Assembly: GCA_003576535.1 (NCBI GenBank)
Contig: QXCQ01000131.1
Coordinates: 1 to 42,578 of the forward strand
Direction of reading: 5' to 3'
Source of the DNA: Nakamurella silvestris
GTDB lineage: Bacteria > Actinomycetota > Actinomycetes > Mycobacteriales > Nakamurellaceae
Length of the DNA: 42,578 nucleotides
Positions 8,214 through 19,387 of the stretch are shown in pieces. The stretch's first letter is position 1. Every line of letters starts with the position of its first letter. The notes below the pieces were generated by a model that saw nothing but the letters and a program-made list of their open reading frames with translations, was not told where the DNA came from and ran no database searches. The position numbers and the translations under genes are program-made.

Positions 8214-9152
8214 TCAGCTGGTGATGTCCTTGCGGCGGAACCGCATCACGCCGAGGCCGAACAGGATCAACGCGTAACCGAGGCCGGCGAAGCCTCCTCG
8301 GATCATGTCGTCCCACCGGATCGGGTCGGCCAGGGTGCCGGTCCAGGCGAAGGCGTTGTGAGTGGGCAGCCAGTCCCGGATCCCGCCGAGGGCGTCGATC
8401 TGGTCGAGGATCTGGGACAGGATCGTCAGCAGCACCGCCCCGCCGACCGCGCCGAGCGGGGCGTCGGTGGACACGCTGAGGAAGAAGGCCAGCCCTGCCA
8501 CCCAGGACAGCTGCACCACCATGAAGATCACGACGATCAACAGCCGCAGCAGGGTTGCGCCGAAGGTCAGCTGATCCCCGACCGGGGTGGCGAGCGGGCC
8601 GAAGCCGTAGAGCACGCCGCCCAGCAGCAACGAGGTGATCGGCAGCAGCAGGATCGCGATCAGCGACAATGCTCCGGCCACCAGCACCTTCTGCCGGACC
8701 AGGCGGATCCGGGGGACGGGCAGGGCCAACAGGTACCGGAGTGAGGACCAGGACGCCTCCGAGGCGATCGTGTCCCCGAAGAACAGCGAAATCACCACGA
8801 TCAGCAGGAAACTCGCCGAGAAGATCATCGTGACCATGGCGAAGTTGCCGGCACCGTTCTGTGCCAGATCGATGATCGACGCCCGGTTGCTGTTGGTGTT
8901 GTTCCCGCCGCTGTCGTTCCCACCCACCGCGAAGGCGACGGCGAGGATGATCGGCAGCAGCACCATGAAGCCCAGCGTGAGCTGGGTCCGCCGGCGTTTG
9001 AACTGCCGTCGCATCTCGACGCCGAAACTCAGGGTCTTCCCCGGTCGGTACCCGGCCGCGACCCCCGAGGGATCGGCCTGCCCGGGTGGCGGCACCGATT
9101 CGAGGGCGGCCACTGCGGCCTCGGCCGAGCGGTCCTGATGTACCGGACTCAT
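8214..9152 (-). CDS. ABC-2 type transporter permease
   Basis: 312 residues with an N-terminal cytoplasmic segment of about 55 residues and six hydrophobic spans: LGFMVLLPIILAVAFAV near 60-77, FAMVTMIFSASFLLIVVISLFF, VAGALSLIAILLLPITSLLLGG, LLRLLIVVIFMVVQLSWVAGL, AVGGAVLLTILSQIL and GLGYALILFGLGVM. This is the ABC-2 membrane-domain layout. A Ser/Asn/Gly loop (GGNDSGGNNTNSN) lies just after TM1 outside the membrane. The start ATG 9152 overlaps the stop of the upstream ATPase gene in ATGA (9149-9152), indicating translational coupling and a shared complex. Substrate unknown. Confidence 0.88.
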   Translation of the reverse strand: MSPVHQDRSAEAAVAALESVPPPGQADPSGVAAGYRPGKTLSFGVEMRRQFKRRRTQLTLGFMVLLPIILAVAFAVGGNDSGGNNTNSNRASIIDLAQNGAGNFAMVTMIFSASFLLIVVISLFFGDTIASEASWSSLRYLLALPVPRIRLVRQKVLVAGALSLIAILLLPITSLLLGGVLYGFGPLATPVGDQLTFGATLLRLLIVVIFMVVQLSWVAGLAFFLSVSTDAPLGAVGGAVLLTILSQILDQIDALGGIRDWLPTHNAFAWTGTLADPIRWDDMIRGGFAGLGYALILFGLGVMRFRRKDITS

Positions 9153-12127
9153 GATGTGCCCTTCGAGGTCGCGCCGACCAGATCGAGGAAGACGTCTTCC
9201 AGACGGTTGCGGGGGGCCGCGGTGGTGACGGCGACACCTGCTCGGACCAGCAGCTCGATCGCCGCGGCCGGAGCGTTGCCGGCCAGGTCGATCTGCACCT
9301 GGTTGTCCTCGACGGCGACCTCGTCCACACCCGGCAGGGTGCGCAGGAGTTCGGCCGCCCGGGCCGGGTCGTCCACCGTGAAGGTCATCTCCCCGGAGGC
9401 CGCGACCAGTTCGGCGACGGTTCCGGAGGCGATGGTGCGACCCTGGTTGACGACAACGACGTGGGTGCAGGTCTGCTCGACCTCGGACAACAGGTGCGAG
9501 GAGACCAGGACGGTGCGCCCGGTGGCCGCGTACCGCCGCAACACCTCACGCATGGCGTGGATCTGGGGCGGGTCGAGCCCGTTGGTCGGTTCGTCGAGGA
9601 TCAGCAGGTCCGGCAGGCCGAGCATCGCCTGGGCGATGGCCAACCGCTGCCGCATGCCCTGCGAGTAGGTGCGCACCTTGCGTTCCACGGCCTTGCCCAG
9701 GCCCGCGATGGCCAGGGCCTGTTCCATGTAGGCGGCGTCCGCCGGTCGCCCGGTCGCCTCCCAGTACAGGTTCAGGTTGTCCTTGCCCGACAGGTGCGGC
9801 AGGAAGCCCGAGCCCTCGACGAACGATCCGATCCGGGACAGCACCGGGGCACCGGGGGTGATCTTGTGCCCGAAGACGCGGATCTCGCCGGCGCTGGGGG
9901 TGATGAGTCCCATCACCATCCGCAGGGAGGTGGTCTTTCCGGCACCGTTCGGGCCGAGCAGACCGAGCACCTGGCCGGCCTTGACCTCGAACCCGACGTC
10001 CTGGACGGCCGTGACGCCACCCGGGTACTCCTTGCGCAGGCCGGTGATGCGCAGCGGCAGGTCGACCAGTTCCGGGTCGATGTCCGTGCGGTGCCGGCGG
10101 ACGATTCCCCCGAGGATCAGCCAGGTGATGGCGATGATCACCAGGATGATCAGCCCGATCAGGGCCGCCACCGGGATGTCGCTGGTGGAGACGTTGCTAC
10201 CACCGGCCACGGGGAGGGTGATCACACCGCCGGCACCCAGGGCCAGCAGGTAACTCGCGGCCGTGTTGGGGCTGCTGAAGGCCTGATCGGTGGTCGAGAC
10301 GACCACCTGGATGGTGGAGCCGGTGTCGATCTGCAGGGCGACCGGGGTCAGCTGCAGCGGGACCTCGACCGGGGTGCCGGCGGTGAGACCGGCGACCCGG
10401 ATCGGCGAGGCCCCGCCGGCGAGGGTGCGGACCCCGCTGGCGCTGACCTTGTAGACCTTGACGAAGAAGGTCGCCTGGTCGGCGGCGTCGGTCCCGCCGG
10501 TCGAGGTGTCGGCCGCGGCTGTCAGCGCGGGGCCCGCCGTCACCTGCAGGGTGAAGGACGGACTGCCGGTCAACAACACCTGCTGGGTCAGCGGGTCGGT
10601 GCTGAACCTGGCCGACTGGCCGGGGATGTCCGCCCCGAGGGTCGCCAGGACGGTGCTCGCCGTGCCGCCGAGCCCGGGAATGGAGGAGATCGCCGCCGGG
10701 GTCCCGCCCGGCGGGTTGAACACCGGTTGGGTGCCGCCGTGCAAGGTCAATGTGGTGTTGTTCAAGGGTTCGGTGACGGTTCCGCCGACGGCGAGTCCCG
10801 GGTACCCGGGTGCCTGCAGGGTGCGGCTGCGGACCCGCCCGGTGTCGGAGATCGACCCGTCGATGTTGTACCGGAAGCCCAGGTCCGGCGCCGGGCCCTT
10901 CTGCGCAAGGTAGTGGTCGAACCAGCTGTGGATGGACTGCCGGGTCTGGGTGTCGATACCGCCGCCGTCATGCCCGCCGCTGAACCACAGGACCGAGACC
11001 GGCGCACCGTTCGCCGCGATCGCCCGGGCGTTGGCATCTGCCTGGTCGAGGCCGAACAAGGTGTCGCGCTCGCCCTGCACCAGCAGGGTGGGGGCGGTGA
11101 TGTCGCCGACCACGGCAGCCGGGCTGGAGTTCGCGAGCAGAGCCTGCATCTCCTTGTCCAGGACGCCGCTCTGGGCCACACGCACGTACCCGGCACACAC
11201 GTCGAGGGCGACCCTGCCGCAGACCCCGGCGGCCGGATCGAGGTCGGGTACGGGAGGGGTGGTGGGTGTCGAGGGGGCGGCCGCTCCGCCGTCGGTGGAA
11301 TCGCCGTCGGTGCTGTCGCCGCCGGTTCCGGCGCTCGGGTCGAGACCGGCGGCGGCACTGGTGATCAACGAACCACTGGTGATCGCCGTCATGAAAACCG
11401 CGGCCCAGTACTTCTTGAAAACCCCGTCGGCGGCGTTCGGCACCTGGGCGATCGTCGTCTTCGGGTCGGTCGCCGGGGTCGCGTAGTTCGGGAACAGCGC
11501 GTCCCCCAGGCTGTTCCAGGTGATCAGCGGGACAGCGGCATCGACGCGACGGTCCAGCCCGGCCAGCATCAGCGAGACCGCGCCGCCGTAGGAGCCGCCC
11601 ATCACACCGACCCGGGGATCACCGGGGCCGTCGGAGATGACGTCGCTGCGGGTGGACAGGTAGTCGACCAGGGCGACGGCGTCCTTGGCCTCGTAGTCCA
11701 GGGAGTCGAGGTGGATGTGCCCGCCGGAGGCACCGAATCCACGGGCCGAGTAGGCCAGGACCAGGTAACCGCTCCTGGCCAGGTCCTCCGCGTCGTCCTT
11801 GACCGAATCCTTGGTGCCGCCGAGGCCGTGGGCAAGGATGATCGCCGGCGCGGGCAGGGTGGTCGGCAGGTACACGGTGGTGTCGATGTCGATCGTGGTG
11901 TCCTCACCCGCACCGCCAGGCACCGGGAGGGAGACCACCTCGGTGTTCACCGGCTTCTGGGTGTTACTCGGCCAGACCGCCACCGCGATCGCCAGCACCA
12001 GGACAGCTGCCACCGCTACGGCGGTGATACGCCGTCCGCGGGTCCGTCGAACGGTGTCGAGGGCGCGCCTGAACGCATTCCCTCCTTGGCCTTGGCCGGA
12101 TTCCTTGCCGTTCGAGCTGGCCGCCAC
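9149..12127 (-). CDS. Membrane-anchored alpha/beta hydrolase fused to ABC transporter ATPase
   Basis: 992 residues from GTG 12127. Order of parts: basic cytoplasmic N-terminus; TM1 about 34-51 (ITAVAVAAVLVLAIAVAVW); an S15/X-Pro-peptidase-like alpha/beta hydrolase with HGLGG (oxyanion region), nucleophile motif GGSYGG (Ser about 179), QGERDTLFG (likely Asp) and GGHDGG (likely His); a beta-rich C-terminal module like PepX_C; TM2 about 650-672 (VAALIGLIILVIIAITWLILGG); then an ABC ATPase with Walker A GPNGAGKTT near 725, signature YSQGMRQRLAIAQ and Walker B LLILDEPTNGLDP. This topology puts the hydrolase outside and the ATPase inside. It is coupled to the ABC-2 permease by ATGA overlap. Known ABC exporters rarely carry an extracytoplasmic hydrolase in the same chain; the linked function (processing of an exported or surface substrate) is inference. 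A TTG at 12190 is an alternative start (+21 residues). Confidence 0.85.
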   Translation of the reverse strand: MAASSNGKESGQGQGGNAFRRALDTVRRTRGRRITAVAVAAVLVLAIAVAVWPSNTQKPVNTEVVSLPVPGGAGEDTTIDIDTTVYLPTTLPAPAIILAHGLGGTKDSVKDDAEDLARSGYLVLAYSARGFGASGGHIHLDSLDYEAKDAVALVDYLSTRSDVISDGPGDPRVGVMGGSYGGAVSLMLAGLDRRVDAAVPLITWNSLGDALFPNYATPATDPKTTIAQVPNAADGVFKKYWAAVFMTAITSGSLITSAAAGLDPSAGTGGDSTDGDSTDGGAAAPSTPTTPPVPDLDPAAGVCGRVALDVCAGYVRVAQSGVLDKEMQALLANSSPAAVVGDITAPTLLVQGERDTLFGLDQADANARAIAANGAPVSVLWFSGGHDGGGIDTQTRQSIHSWFDHYLAQKGPAPDLGFRYNIDGSISDTGRVRSRTLQAPGYPGLAVGGTVTEPLNNTTLTLHGGTQPVFNPPGGTPAAISSIPGLGGTASTVLATLGADIPGQSARFSTDPLTQQVLLTGSPSFTLQVTAGPALTAAADTSTGGTDAADQATFFVKVYKVSASGVRTLAGGASPIRVAGLTAGTPVEVPLQLTPVALQIDTGSTIQVVVSTTDQAFSSPNTAASYLLALGAGGVITLPVAGGSNVSTSDIPVAALIGLIILVIIAITWLILGGIVRRHRTDIDPELVDLPLRITGLRKEYPGGVTAVQDVGFEVKAGQVLGLLGPNGAGKTTSLRMVMGLITPSAGEIRVFGHKITPGAPVLSRIGSFVEGSGFLPHLSGKDNLNLYWEATGRPADAAYMEQALAIAGLGKAVERKVRTYSQGMRQRLAIAQAMLGLPDLLILDEPTNGLDPPQIHAMREVLRRYAATGRTVLVSSHLLSEVEQTCTHVVVVNQGRTIASGTVAELVAASGEMTFTVDDPARAAELLRTLPGVDEVAVEDNQVQIDLAGNAPAAAIELLVRAGVAVTTAAPRNRLEDVFLDLVGATSKGTS

Positions 12128-12343
12128 GGGTCTCGCTTTCGATCGCTGGTTGGGTCGCGCAGTTCGACTCCGCGGTGGGCGAAGGGTCAACGTGAATGCT
12201 GATCAAATCGTTCCACACCGCGGCCGTCGGGATCCCGCTCGAACTACTCAACCCAGGTTGCCAGAACATCGGACCGGGGGAGTCAGGGTCCTCCCCGACA
12301 TCACCCCGGTCGTAGGTACTGCGATCGCAGCAGCGACCGGCCC

Positions 12344-12415
12344 CGTTCCCGCGCACGGTCTTGCTCCTCGCGCACGAAACATCGCGCGCGAGGACGAACA
12401 ACGTGCGCGGGAACG
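12344..12415. repeat. Long palindrome, family B copy 1
   Basis: GTTCCCGCGCAC ... GTGCGCGGGAAC: outer 12 bp pair exactly and the inner CTCGCGC/GCGCGAG pair; the mid-arm has mismatches. The central ACGAAACATC is identical to copy 2 at 13488-13557. It lies 14 nt downstream of the aldo/keto reductase stop (minus strand), so it may terminate that gene. The rest of 12191-12428 shows no gene; it must hold the promoter of the hydrolase–ABC gene, but I see no clear box. Confidence 0.7.
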
Positions 12416-12428
12416 AGGTAGGTGTGCT

Positions 12429-13427
12429 TTACCAGCGGCCGTGCACCTGGGCCTTGATCGAGGACTCGTACAGGGCGGTGATACCGGCGAGGACCTCGTC
12501 CGACAGGGCCGGGACAGCAGCGGCCGAGGCGTTCTTGACGACCTGGTCGATGTTGCGGGCACCGGGGATCGCCGAGGTGACGCCGGGCTGCTGGATGATC
12601 CAGCGCAGGGCACCCTGGGCCGGGGTGACGCCCTCGGGCAACAGGGCCGCGAACGCCTGGGCGGCCGTGACTCCGGTCTGGAAGTCCACGCCGGAGAAGG
12701 TCTCGCCGACGTCGAAGGCCTCGCCGTTGCGGTTGTAGGTGCGGTGGTCGTCGGCGGCGAAGGTGGAGGTCGCGGTGTACCGCCCGGAGAGCAGACCGGA
12801 GGCCAACGGGACCCGGGCGATGATCCCGACACCGGCAGCGGCGGCGGCCGGCAGCACCTGCTCGAGCGGCTTGTGCCGGAAGGCGTTGAGGATGATCTGG
12901 ACCGTGGCCGTGCCGGGCCGGGCGATGGCGGTGAGGGCCTGGTCGCAGGTCTCGACGCTGACGCCGTAGTTCGCGATCCGCTCCTCGGCGACCAGGGTGT
13001 CCAGGGCGTCGAAGACCTCGTCACTGGCGAAGACCGGGGTCGGCGGGCAGTGGAGCTGCACCAGGTCGAGCCGATCGGTGCCGAGGTTCTTACGGGAGCG
13101 GTCGGTCCAGGCCCGGAAATTGTCCAGGACGTAGTTCTCCGGGACCTGGTCCAGCCGACGGCCCATCTTGGTCGCCACGAAGATGTCCAGGTCCGGGTGG
13201 GCGGCGAGGTACTTGCCGATCACCTGTTCGCTGCGGCCGTCGCCGTAGACGTCGGCGGTGTCGAAGAAGGTGACGCCGCTGGTGACGGCGGCGTCGAGCA
13301 CGGCAAGGGCGTCGTTCTCGTCGACGTCACCCCAGTCCGCACCGAGCTGCCAGGTTCCGAGTCCGATGACCGAGAGGTCGCGGCCGATCCGGCCGACGGT
13401 GCGCTGTTCCAGTGAGCTGTGTTCCAT
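12429..13427 (-). CDS. Aldo/keto reductase
   Basis: 332 residues. A (beta/alpha)8 NADPH-dependent carbonyl reductase. The catalytic tetrad is visible: Asp56 and Tyr61 in DTADVYG, Lys87 in ATKMG, His126 in LVQLHCPP. The cofactor phosphate-binding segment near the C-terminus reads TSAIPGARNIDQV. This fits the AKR general-stress/YajO-like or AKR11 subgroups; the substrate is unknown. Start ATG 13427, 6 nt after a TAGATT box, so probably leaderless. It is flanked on both sides by family B palindromes about 1.1 kb apart, each just beyond the stop of a minus-strand gene. Confidence 0.93.
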   Translation of the reverse strand: MEHSSLEQRTVGRIGRDLSVIGLGTWQLGADWGDVDENDALAVLDAAVTSGVTFFDTADVYGDGRSEQVIGKYLAAHPDLDIFVATKMGRRLDQVPENYVLDNFRAWTDRSRKNLGTDRLDLVQLHCPPTPVFASDEVFDALDTLVAEERIANYGVSVETCDQALTAIARPGTATVQIILNAFRHKPLEQVLPAAAAAGVGIIARVPLASGLLSGRYTATSTFAADDHRTYNRNGEAFDVGETFSGVDFQTGVTAAQAFAALLPEGVTPAQGALRWIIQQPGVTSAIPGARNIDQVVKNASAAAVPALSDEVLAGITALYESSIKAQVHGRW

Positions 13428-13439
13428 GGGTCGAATCTA
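13425..13439 (-). promoter_or_regulatory. Leaderless promoter of the aldo/keto reductase
   Basis: On the minus strand TAGATT (13439-13434) precedes ATG by 6 nt (CGACCC); there is no Shine–Dalgarno. Confidence 0.55.
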
Positions 13440-13487
13440 GCCGATGGGTTGTTAACGTTCACCGGCCGAGACGGGTGCCCACCTCTC

Positions 13488-13557
13488 GTTCCCGCGCACG
13501 TTGTTGGTCCTCGCGCACGAAACATCGCGCGCGAGGACCAACAACGTGCGCGGGAAC
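13488..13557. repeat. Long perfect palindrome, family B copy 2
   Basis: 29-nt arms (13488-13516 and 13529-13557) are exact reverse complements beginning GTTCCCGCGCACG; the spacer is ACGAAACATCGC. It ends 8 nt before the stop codon of the MBL hydrolase gene (minus strand), consistent with use as its terminator. It shares outer arms and centre with copy 1 at 12344-12415. Confidence 0.8.
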
Positions 13558-13565
13558 AGGGGGCA

Positions 13566-14240
13566 CTACCAGCCGCGGGCCCGCCATTCGGCCAGGTGCG
13601 GCCGCTCGGCTCCGAGGGTCGTGTCGTCACCGTGGCCCGGGTACACCCAGGTGTCGTCGGGCAGGACGTCGAACACCCGTGCCTGCAGGTCGTCCATCAG
13701 GCTGGTGAACGCCTCGGGCGACGGGGTCTTGCCCGGTCCGCCCGGGAACAGTGAGTCCCCGGTGAACAGGTGCGCGCTGCCGTGCGGGTCCCGGTACAAC
13801 ACGGCCAGTGATCCGGGGGTGTGCCCGCGCAGGTGGATGAACTCCACCTCGGCCTCGCCGAGCCCGTAGTGGTCTCCCTGCTCGGGGAACACGTCGGTGG
13901 GCACCGGCAGCTCTCCGGCGTCCTCGCGGTGGGCGATCAGGTTGGCCCCGGTCTGCCCGGCCACGGCACCGAGGGCCTGCCAGTGGTCCGGGTGCCGGTG
14001 GGTGGTCACGATAGTGCGCAGGCGTGGCCGGTCCGGCCCGAAGTCGAGCAGGTCGGCGATCCTGACGTTGTCGTTCGCCGCGTCGATGAGGAATCCGTCA
14101 CCCGTTCTCCGGCAGACCAGGAGATAGGTGTTGTTGTCCATCTCCCCGACGCTCATCTTGGTGATCGTCACCTCCGGCAGGGTGCGGGTGATCGGATCAC
14201 CTTGGGGTTCAACATGTCCGGTGTATTCGTCGGTACTCAT
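13566..14240 (-). CDS. MBL-fold metallo-hydrolase (Rv1637c-like, divergent from uvrA)
   Basis: 224 residues. The metallo-beta-lactamase signature HRHPDH is at residues 81-86 (HxHxDH form), followed by GHTPGSLA, the metal ligand Asp in TGDSLF and the final His in VYPGHGDDT, which together make a dinuclear glyoxalase II-type site. Glyoxalase II-like thioester hydrolysis is the nearest known activity; the substrate is unproven. The start ATG 14240 has GGAGG with 6-nt spacing; a GTG immediately before it is less well placed. Divergent placement beside uvrA is the same as in M. tuberculosis (Rv1637c/Rv1638). A -10 TAGATT lies at 14264-14269. Confidence 0.92.
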   Translation of the reverse strand: MSTDEYTGHVEPQGDPITRTLPEVTITKMSVGEMDNNTYLLVCRRTGDGFLIDAANDNVRIADLLDFGPDRPRLRTIVTTHRHPDHWQALGAVAGQTGANLIAHREDAGELPVPTDVFPEQGDHYGLGEAEVEFIHLRGHTPGSLAVLYRDPHGSAHLFTGDSLFPGGPGKTPSPEAFTSLMDDLQARVFDVLPDDTWVYPGHGDDTTLGAERPHLAEWRARGW

Positions 14241-14263
14241 CACTTGCCTCCAGGTGCTGCTGC

Positions 14264-14269
14264 AATCTA
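14264..14269 (-). promoter_or_regulatory. Candidate -10 of the MBL hydrolase gene
   Basis: Minus-strand TAGATT, identical to the box of the aldo/keto reductase, would start a transcript near 14257 with a short leader containing the GGAGG ribosome site. Confidence 0.45.
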
Positions 14270-14379
14270 CTGAGGGTTACCTAACCACTTCGCGGGGATC
14301 GGTGTACCGCCGGGTCCGGACGGACCCTTCGGCAGGTCACCCGGACCGCCGGAAAAGGGGCACTGTCGGTGGGTCGGCC

Positions 14380-14392
14380 TACCATTGCGCTC

Positions 14393-14395
<3 letters not shown>
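14380..14395 (+). promoter_or_regulatory. Leaderless promoter of uvrA
   Basis: TACCAT (14380-14385), then 7 nt, then GTG 14393; no Shine–Dalgarno upstream. The same TACCAT box precedes the M50 protease at 21418. No LexA-type palindrome is visible in the 152-nt divergent interval. Confidence 0.55.
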
Positions 14396-17587
<3,192 letters not shown>

Positions 17588-17599
17588 TCCCGCTCCGGC

Positions 17600-17641
17600 G
17601 GTGCCCTTTCCGTCCGACAGCCCGATGTCGGAGAGGGCACC
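17600..17641. terminator. Bidirectional terminator between uvrA and DinB-fold gene
   Basis: GGTGCCCT pairs with AGGGCACC and, after a 4-nt bulge, CCGACA with TGTCGG. It starts 13 nt after the uvrA stop and ends 2 nt before the stop of the convergent gene. Confidence 0.65.
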
Positions 17642-17642
17642 G

Positions 17643-18308
17643 CTAGATGGCGGCGATGGAGGCCGGGGCCCGTTCGGCCCGGCTCAACGCCCGCAGCAGG
17701 GCGGTGGACCCGTGCCGGAGTTCGGACAGGTTGACCAAGAGGTCGAGCACGGGTGCGGTGACGGAGCGAGGCAGGGCCGGGGTCTCGATCCCGATACTCA
17801 CTGCCAGGTCGTCGGAGTGCACGCTGATCTCCATCATCCGGGTGACGAGGTAGTCGTCGAGGGTCAACGACCAGCCCACCCACGGCAGGTGCACCACCCG
17901 GCCGTCCAAATTCCCACCCAGCTCGACGGCCAGCACGTCGAGCACCTCCTGGGTGTGTTCCACCAGCGCGTCCGGACCAGCGGCCGCGTAGGCCTCGCCG
18001 GCCTCGCGGATCCCGGTGTTGGCTGCGCTGTTCAGATCCGCCTCACGCCAGGCGGCCTCGCGGTAGTGGTCCAGCAACGGGATGGGCGTACCTGCCGGCA
18101 CCGGAGCGTCGAGGACGGCCCGGACCTGGTGGACCTGACCGGCCAGGTGCCCGGCCAGACCGCTCACGGCGAACTCGGCCAACGCACTGGGTGCGGACCA
18201 CCGTTCGCGCAGGCGGGGCTGCTCGAGCAGACCGACAGCCGAATGCGCTGCCATCAGGTAGGACTCCCGGATGCTCGACCCGGGTTCGACAGCACCGTGA
18301 CGTGACAT
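17643..18308 (-). CDS. Maleylpyruvate isomerase/DinB-fold protein
   Basis: 221 residues with the four-helix DinB/MDMPI layout: early helix with HLAGQVHQV (first metal-ligand His), LLDHYREAAW in the middle, and EISVHSDDLAVSIG, the characteristic H-x-x-DL motif of the mycothiol-dependent maleylpyruvate isomerase N-terminal domain. Members of this fold use mycothiol or bacillithiol as cofactor; the actual reaction here is unknown. Start ATG 18308 with AAGGA about 10 nt upstream. It follows the two-TM protein gene by 20 nt on the same strand and is probably co-transcribed with it. Confidence 0.8.
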   Translation of the reverse strand: MSRHGAVEPGSSIRESYLMAAHSAVGLLEQPRLRERWSAPSALAEFAVSGLAGHLAGQVHQVRAVLDAPVPAGTPIPLLDHYREAAWREADLNSAANTGIREAGEAYAAAGPDALVEHTQEVLDVLAVELGGNLDGRVVHLPWVGWSLTLDDYLVTRMMEISVHSDDLAVSIGIETPALPRSVTAPVLDLLVNLSELRHGSTALLRALSRAERAPASIAAI

Positions 18309-18328
18309 GGCTGGAGGGTCCTTCCGGT

Positions 18329-18895
18329 TCAGAAGACAGAGACCGTACTGGTGCCGCCGGCGAAGATCTCCCCGTCCGACTCCCGGCGGAGAAGGTAACG
18401 ACCCTTCGGTCCCGGTTCGCCCGAGGTGGTCCGACGCGCCTCGATCTGCCAGACGGTGACCTCGTCGCCCTCGGCCAGCGACACACCGTCGGGCCGGCCG
18501 TGCATCACCAAACCGGTGCCGGCGGCGAGGGGGCCGTCGTCGGTGCGGACCGGTACCACCGACGCAGGCAGTCGTCGTTTCACCGGTTGACCGGGGCGAA
18601 CGGTGTGCAGAGGACGACCCGCGCCGACCACGCCCCGGAAGCCCGGATCCGCCAGGAACCGATCCGCCCGGGACCACGCGCGCGCGATCCGGAACTGCGT
18701 GGTGGCGAGCACGAACATCACCAGGGTGATCGCCCTGAGCGTCAGCTGGGCGGCCGTACCCGGCAGATGCCAGGTGAGAACCAGCACCAACAGCAGGACC
18801 GTGACTCCGGCGAAGACGAACCCCGTCACCATCGTCCGTCGGCGCAGACGTGCGACAACACCGCCATCGGTTCCGGTCGTCGCTTCGGGTTCCAC
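18329..18895 (-). CDS. Two-TM membrane protein with soluble C-terminal domain
   Basis: 188 residues. After a short acidic N-terminus there are two adjacent membrane spans (TMVTGFVFAGVTVLLLVLVL near 22-42 and LTLRAITLVMFVLATTQF near 52-70), then a soluble domain of about 115 residues containing GDEVTVWQIEARR and RYLLRRESDGEIFAGG, probably cytoplasmic or beta-rich. I recognise no family. The start GTG 18895 is chosen because a TACAGT box ends 7 nt before it (leaderless layout). Divergent from hisE. Confidence 0.7.
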   Translation of the reverse strand: MEPEATTGTDGGVVARLRRRTMVTGFVFAGVTVLLLVLVLTWHLPGTAAQLTLRAITLVMFVLATTQFRIARAWSRADRFLADPGFRGVVGAGRPLHTVRPGQPVKRRLPASVVPVRTDDGPLAAGTGLVMHGRPDGVSLAEGDEVTVWQIEARRTTSGEPGPKGRYLLRRESDGEIFAGGTSTVSVF

Positions 18896-18908
18896 CTGTC
18901 GCACTGTA
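18893..18908 (-). promoter_or_regulatory. Leaderless promoter of the two-TM protein gene
   Basis: Minus-strand TACAGT (18908-18903), 7-nt spacer GCGACAG, then GTG. No Shine–Dalgarno is seen. Confidence 0.5.
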
Positions 18909-18964
18909 CGCAAAAGGGGGCCGCTGGACAGAACGGGTCCGTGGGTCTGGGAGAATGAATCATC

Positions 18965-19228
18965 GTGAAGACCTTCGAGTCCCTGTACGCCGAGTTGCTC
19001 GACCGTTCCGTGAAGCGGCCGGCCGAGTCCGGAACCGTCGCCGCGCTGGACGCGGGCGTCCATGCGCAGGGCAAAAAGATGCTCGAGGAGGCCGGAGAGG
19101 TCTGGCTGGCCGCCGAGCACGAGGACGACGATGCCCTGGCCCTGGAGATCTCCCAGCTGCTCTACCGACTGCAGGTGATCATGGTCGGTCGTGGGGTCAG
19201 CGTCGAGCAGGTCTACAAGCATCTGTAG
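18965..19228 (+). CDS. hisE: Phosphoribosyl-ATP pyrophosphatase
   Basis: 87 residues, the normal length for stand-alone HisE, which hydrolyses PR-ATP to PR-AMP in histidine synthesis. The all-alpha NTP-PPase Mg-binding helix is clear: [31 protein letters not shown] split over two helices with the E-E-x-x-E and E-x-x-D arrangement. GTG start ([11 protein letters not shown]); GGGAG is 10-12 nt upstream, weak. Paired with hisG downstream exactly as in M. tuberculosis (Rv2122c/Rv2121c). Confidence 0.95.
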   Translation: MKTFESLYAELLDRSVKRPAESGTVAALDAGVHAQGKKMLEEAGEVWLAAEHEDDDALALEISQLLYRLQVIMVGRGVSVEQVYKHL

Positions 19229-19263
19229 GGCCGGTGAGGGTTGATCCCTTCCGTCCCCGGCCC
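19228..19263 (+). terminator. Weak hairpin after hisE
   Basis: GGGCCGG and CCGGCCC can pair, with an inner AGGG/CCCT stem, starting at the last base of the hisE stop. It could be a terminator or attenuator in the 159-nt hisE–hisG gap; no His-rich leader peptide was found there. Confidence 0.3.
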
Positions 19264-19387
19264 GACCACGGGCGTTCGTCCGATTCCCGGCATCAGCCGC
19301 GCGACACCCGTCGTGGCCAGGTGTGCCGATCCGAACGCGCTCAGAGCTGACCTCCTATTCCTGTGGTGACCTGAAAGAAGTCCTTCC

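Noticed and set aside
9461-12202. 900-codon plus-strand open frame
   Set aside because: Complement of the hydrolase–ABC gene; composition (Gly/Arg/Gln/Asp/His) is that of a high-GC antisense frame with no domains.
19229-19387. His-attenuator leader peptide before hisG
   Set aside because: No short frame with consecutive His codons and a competing hairpin was found.
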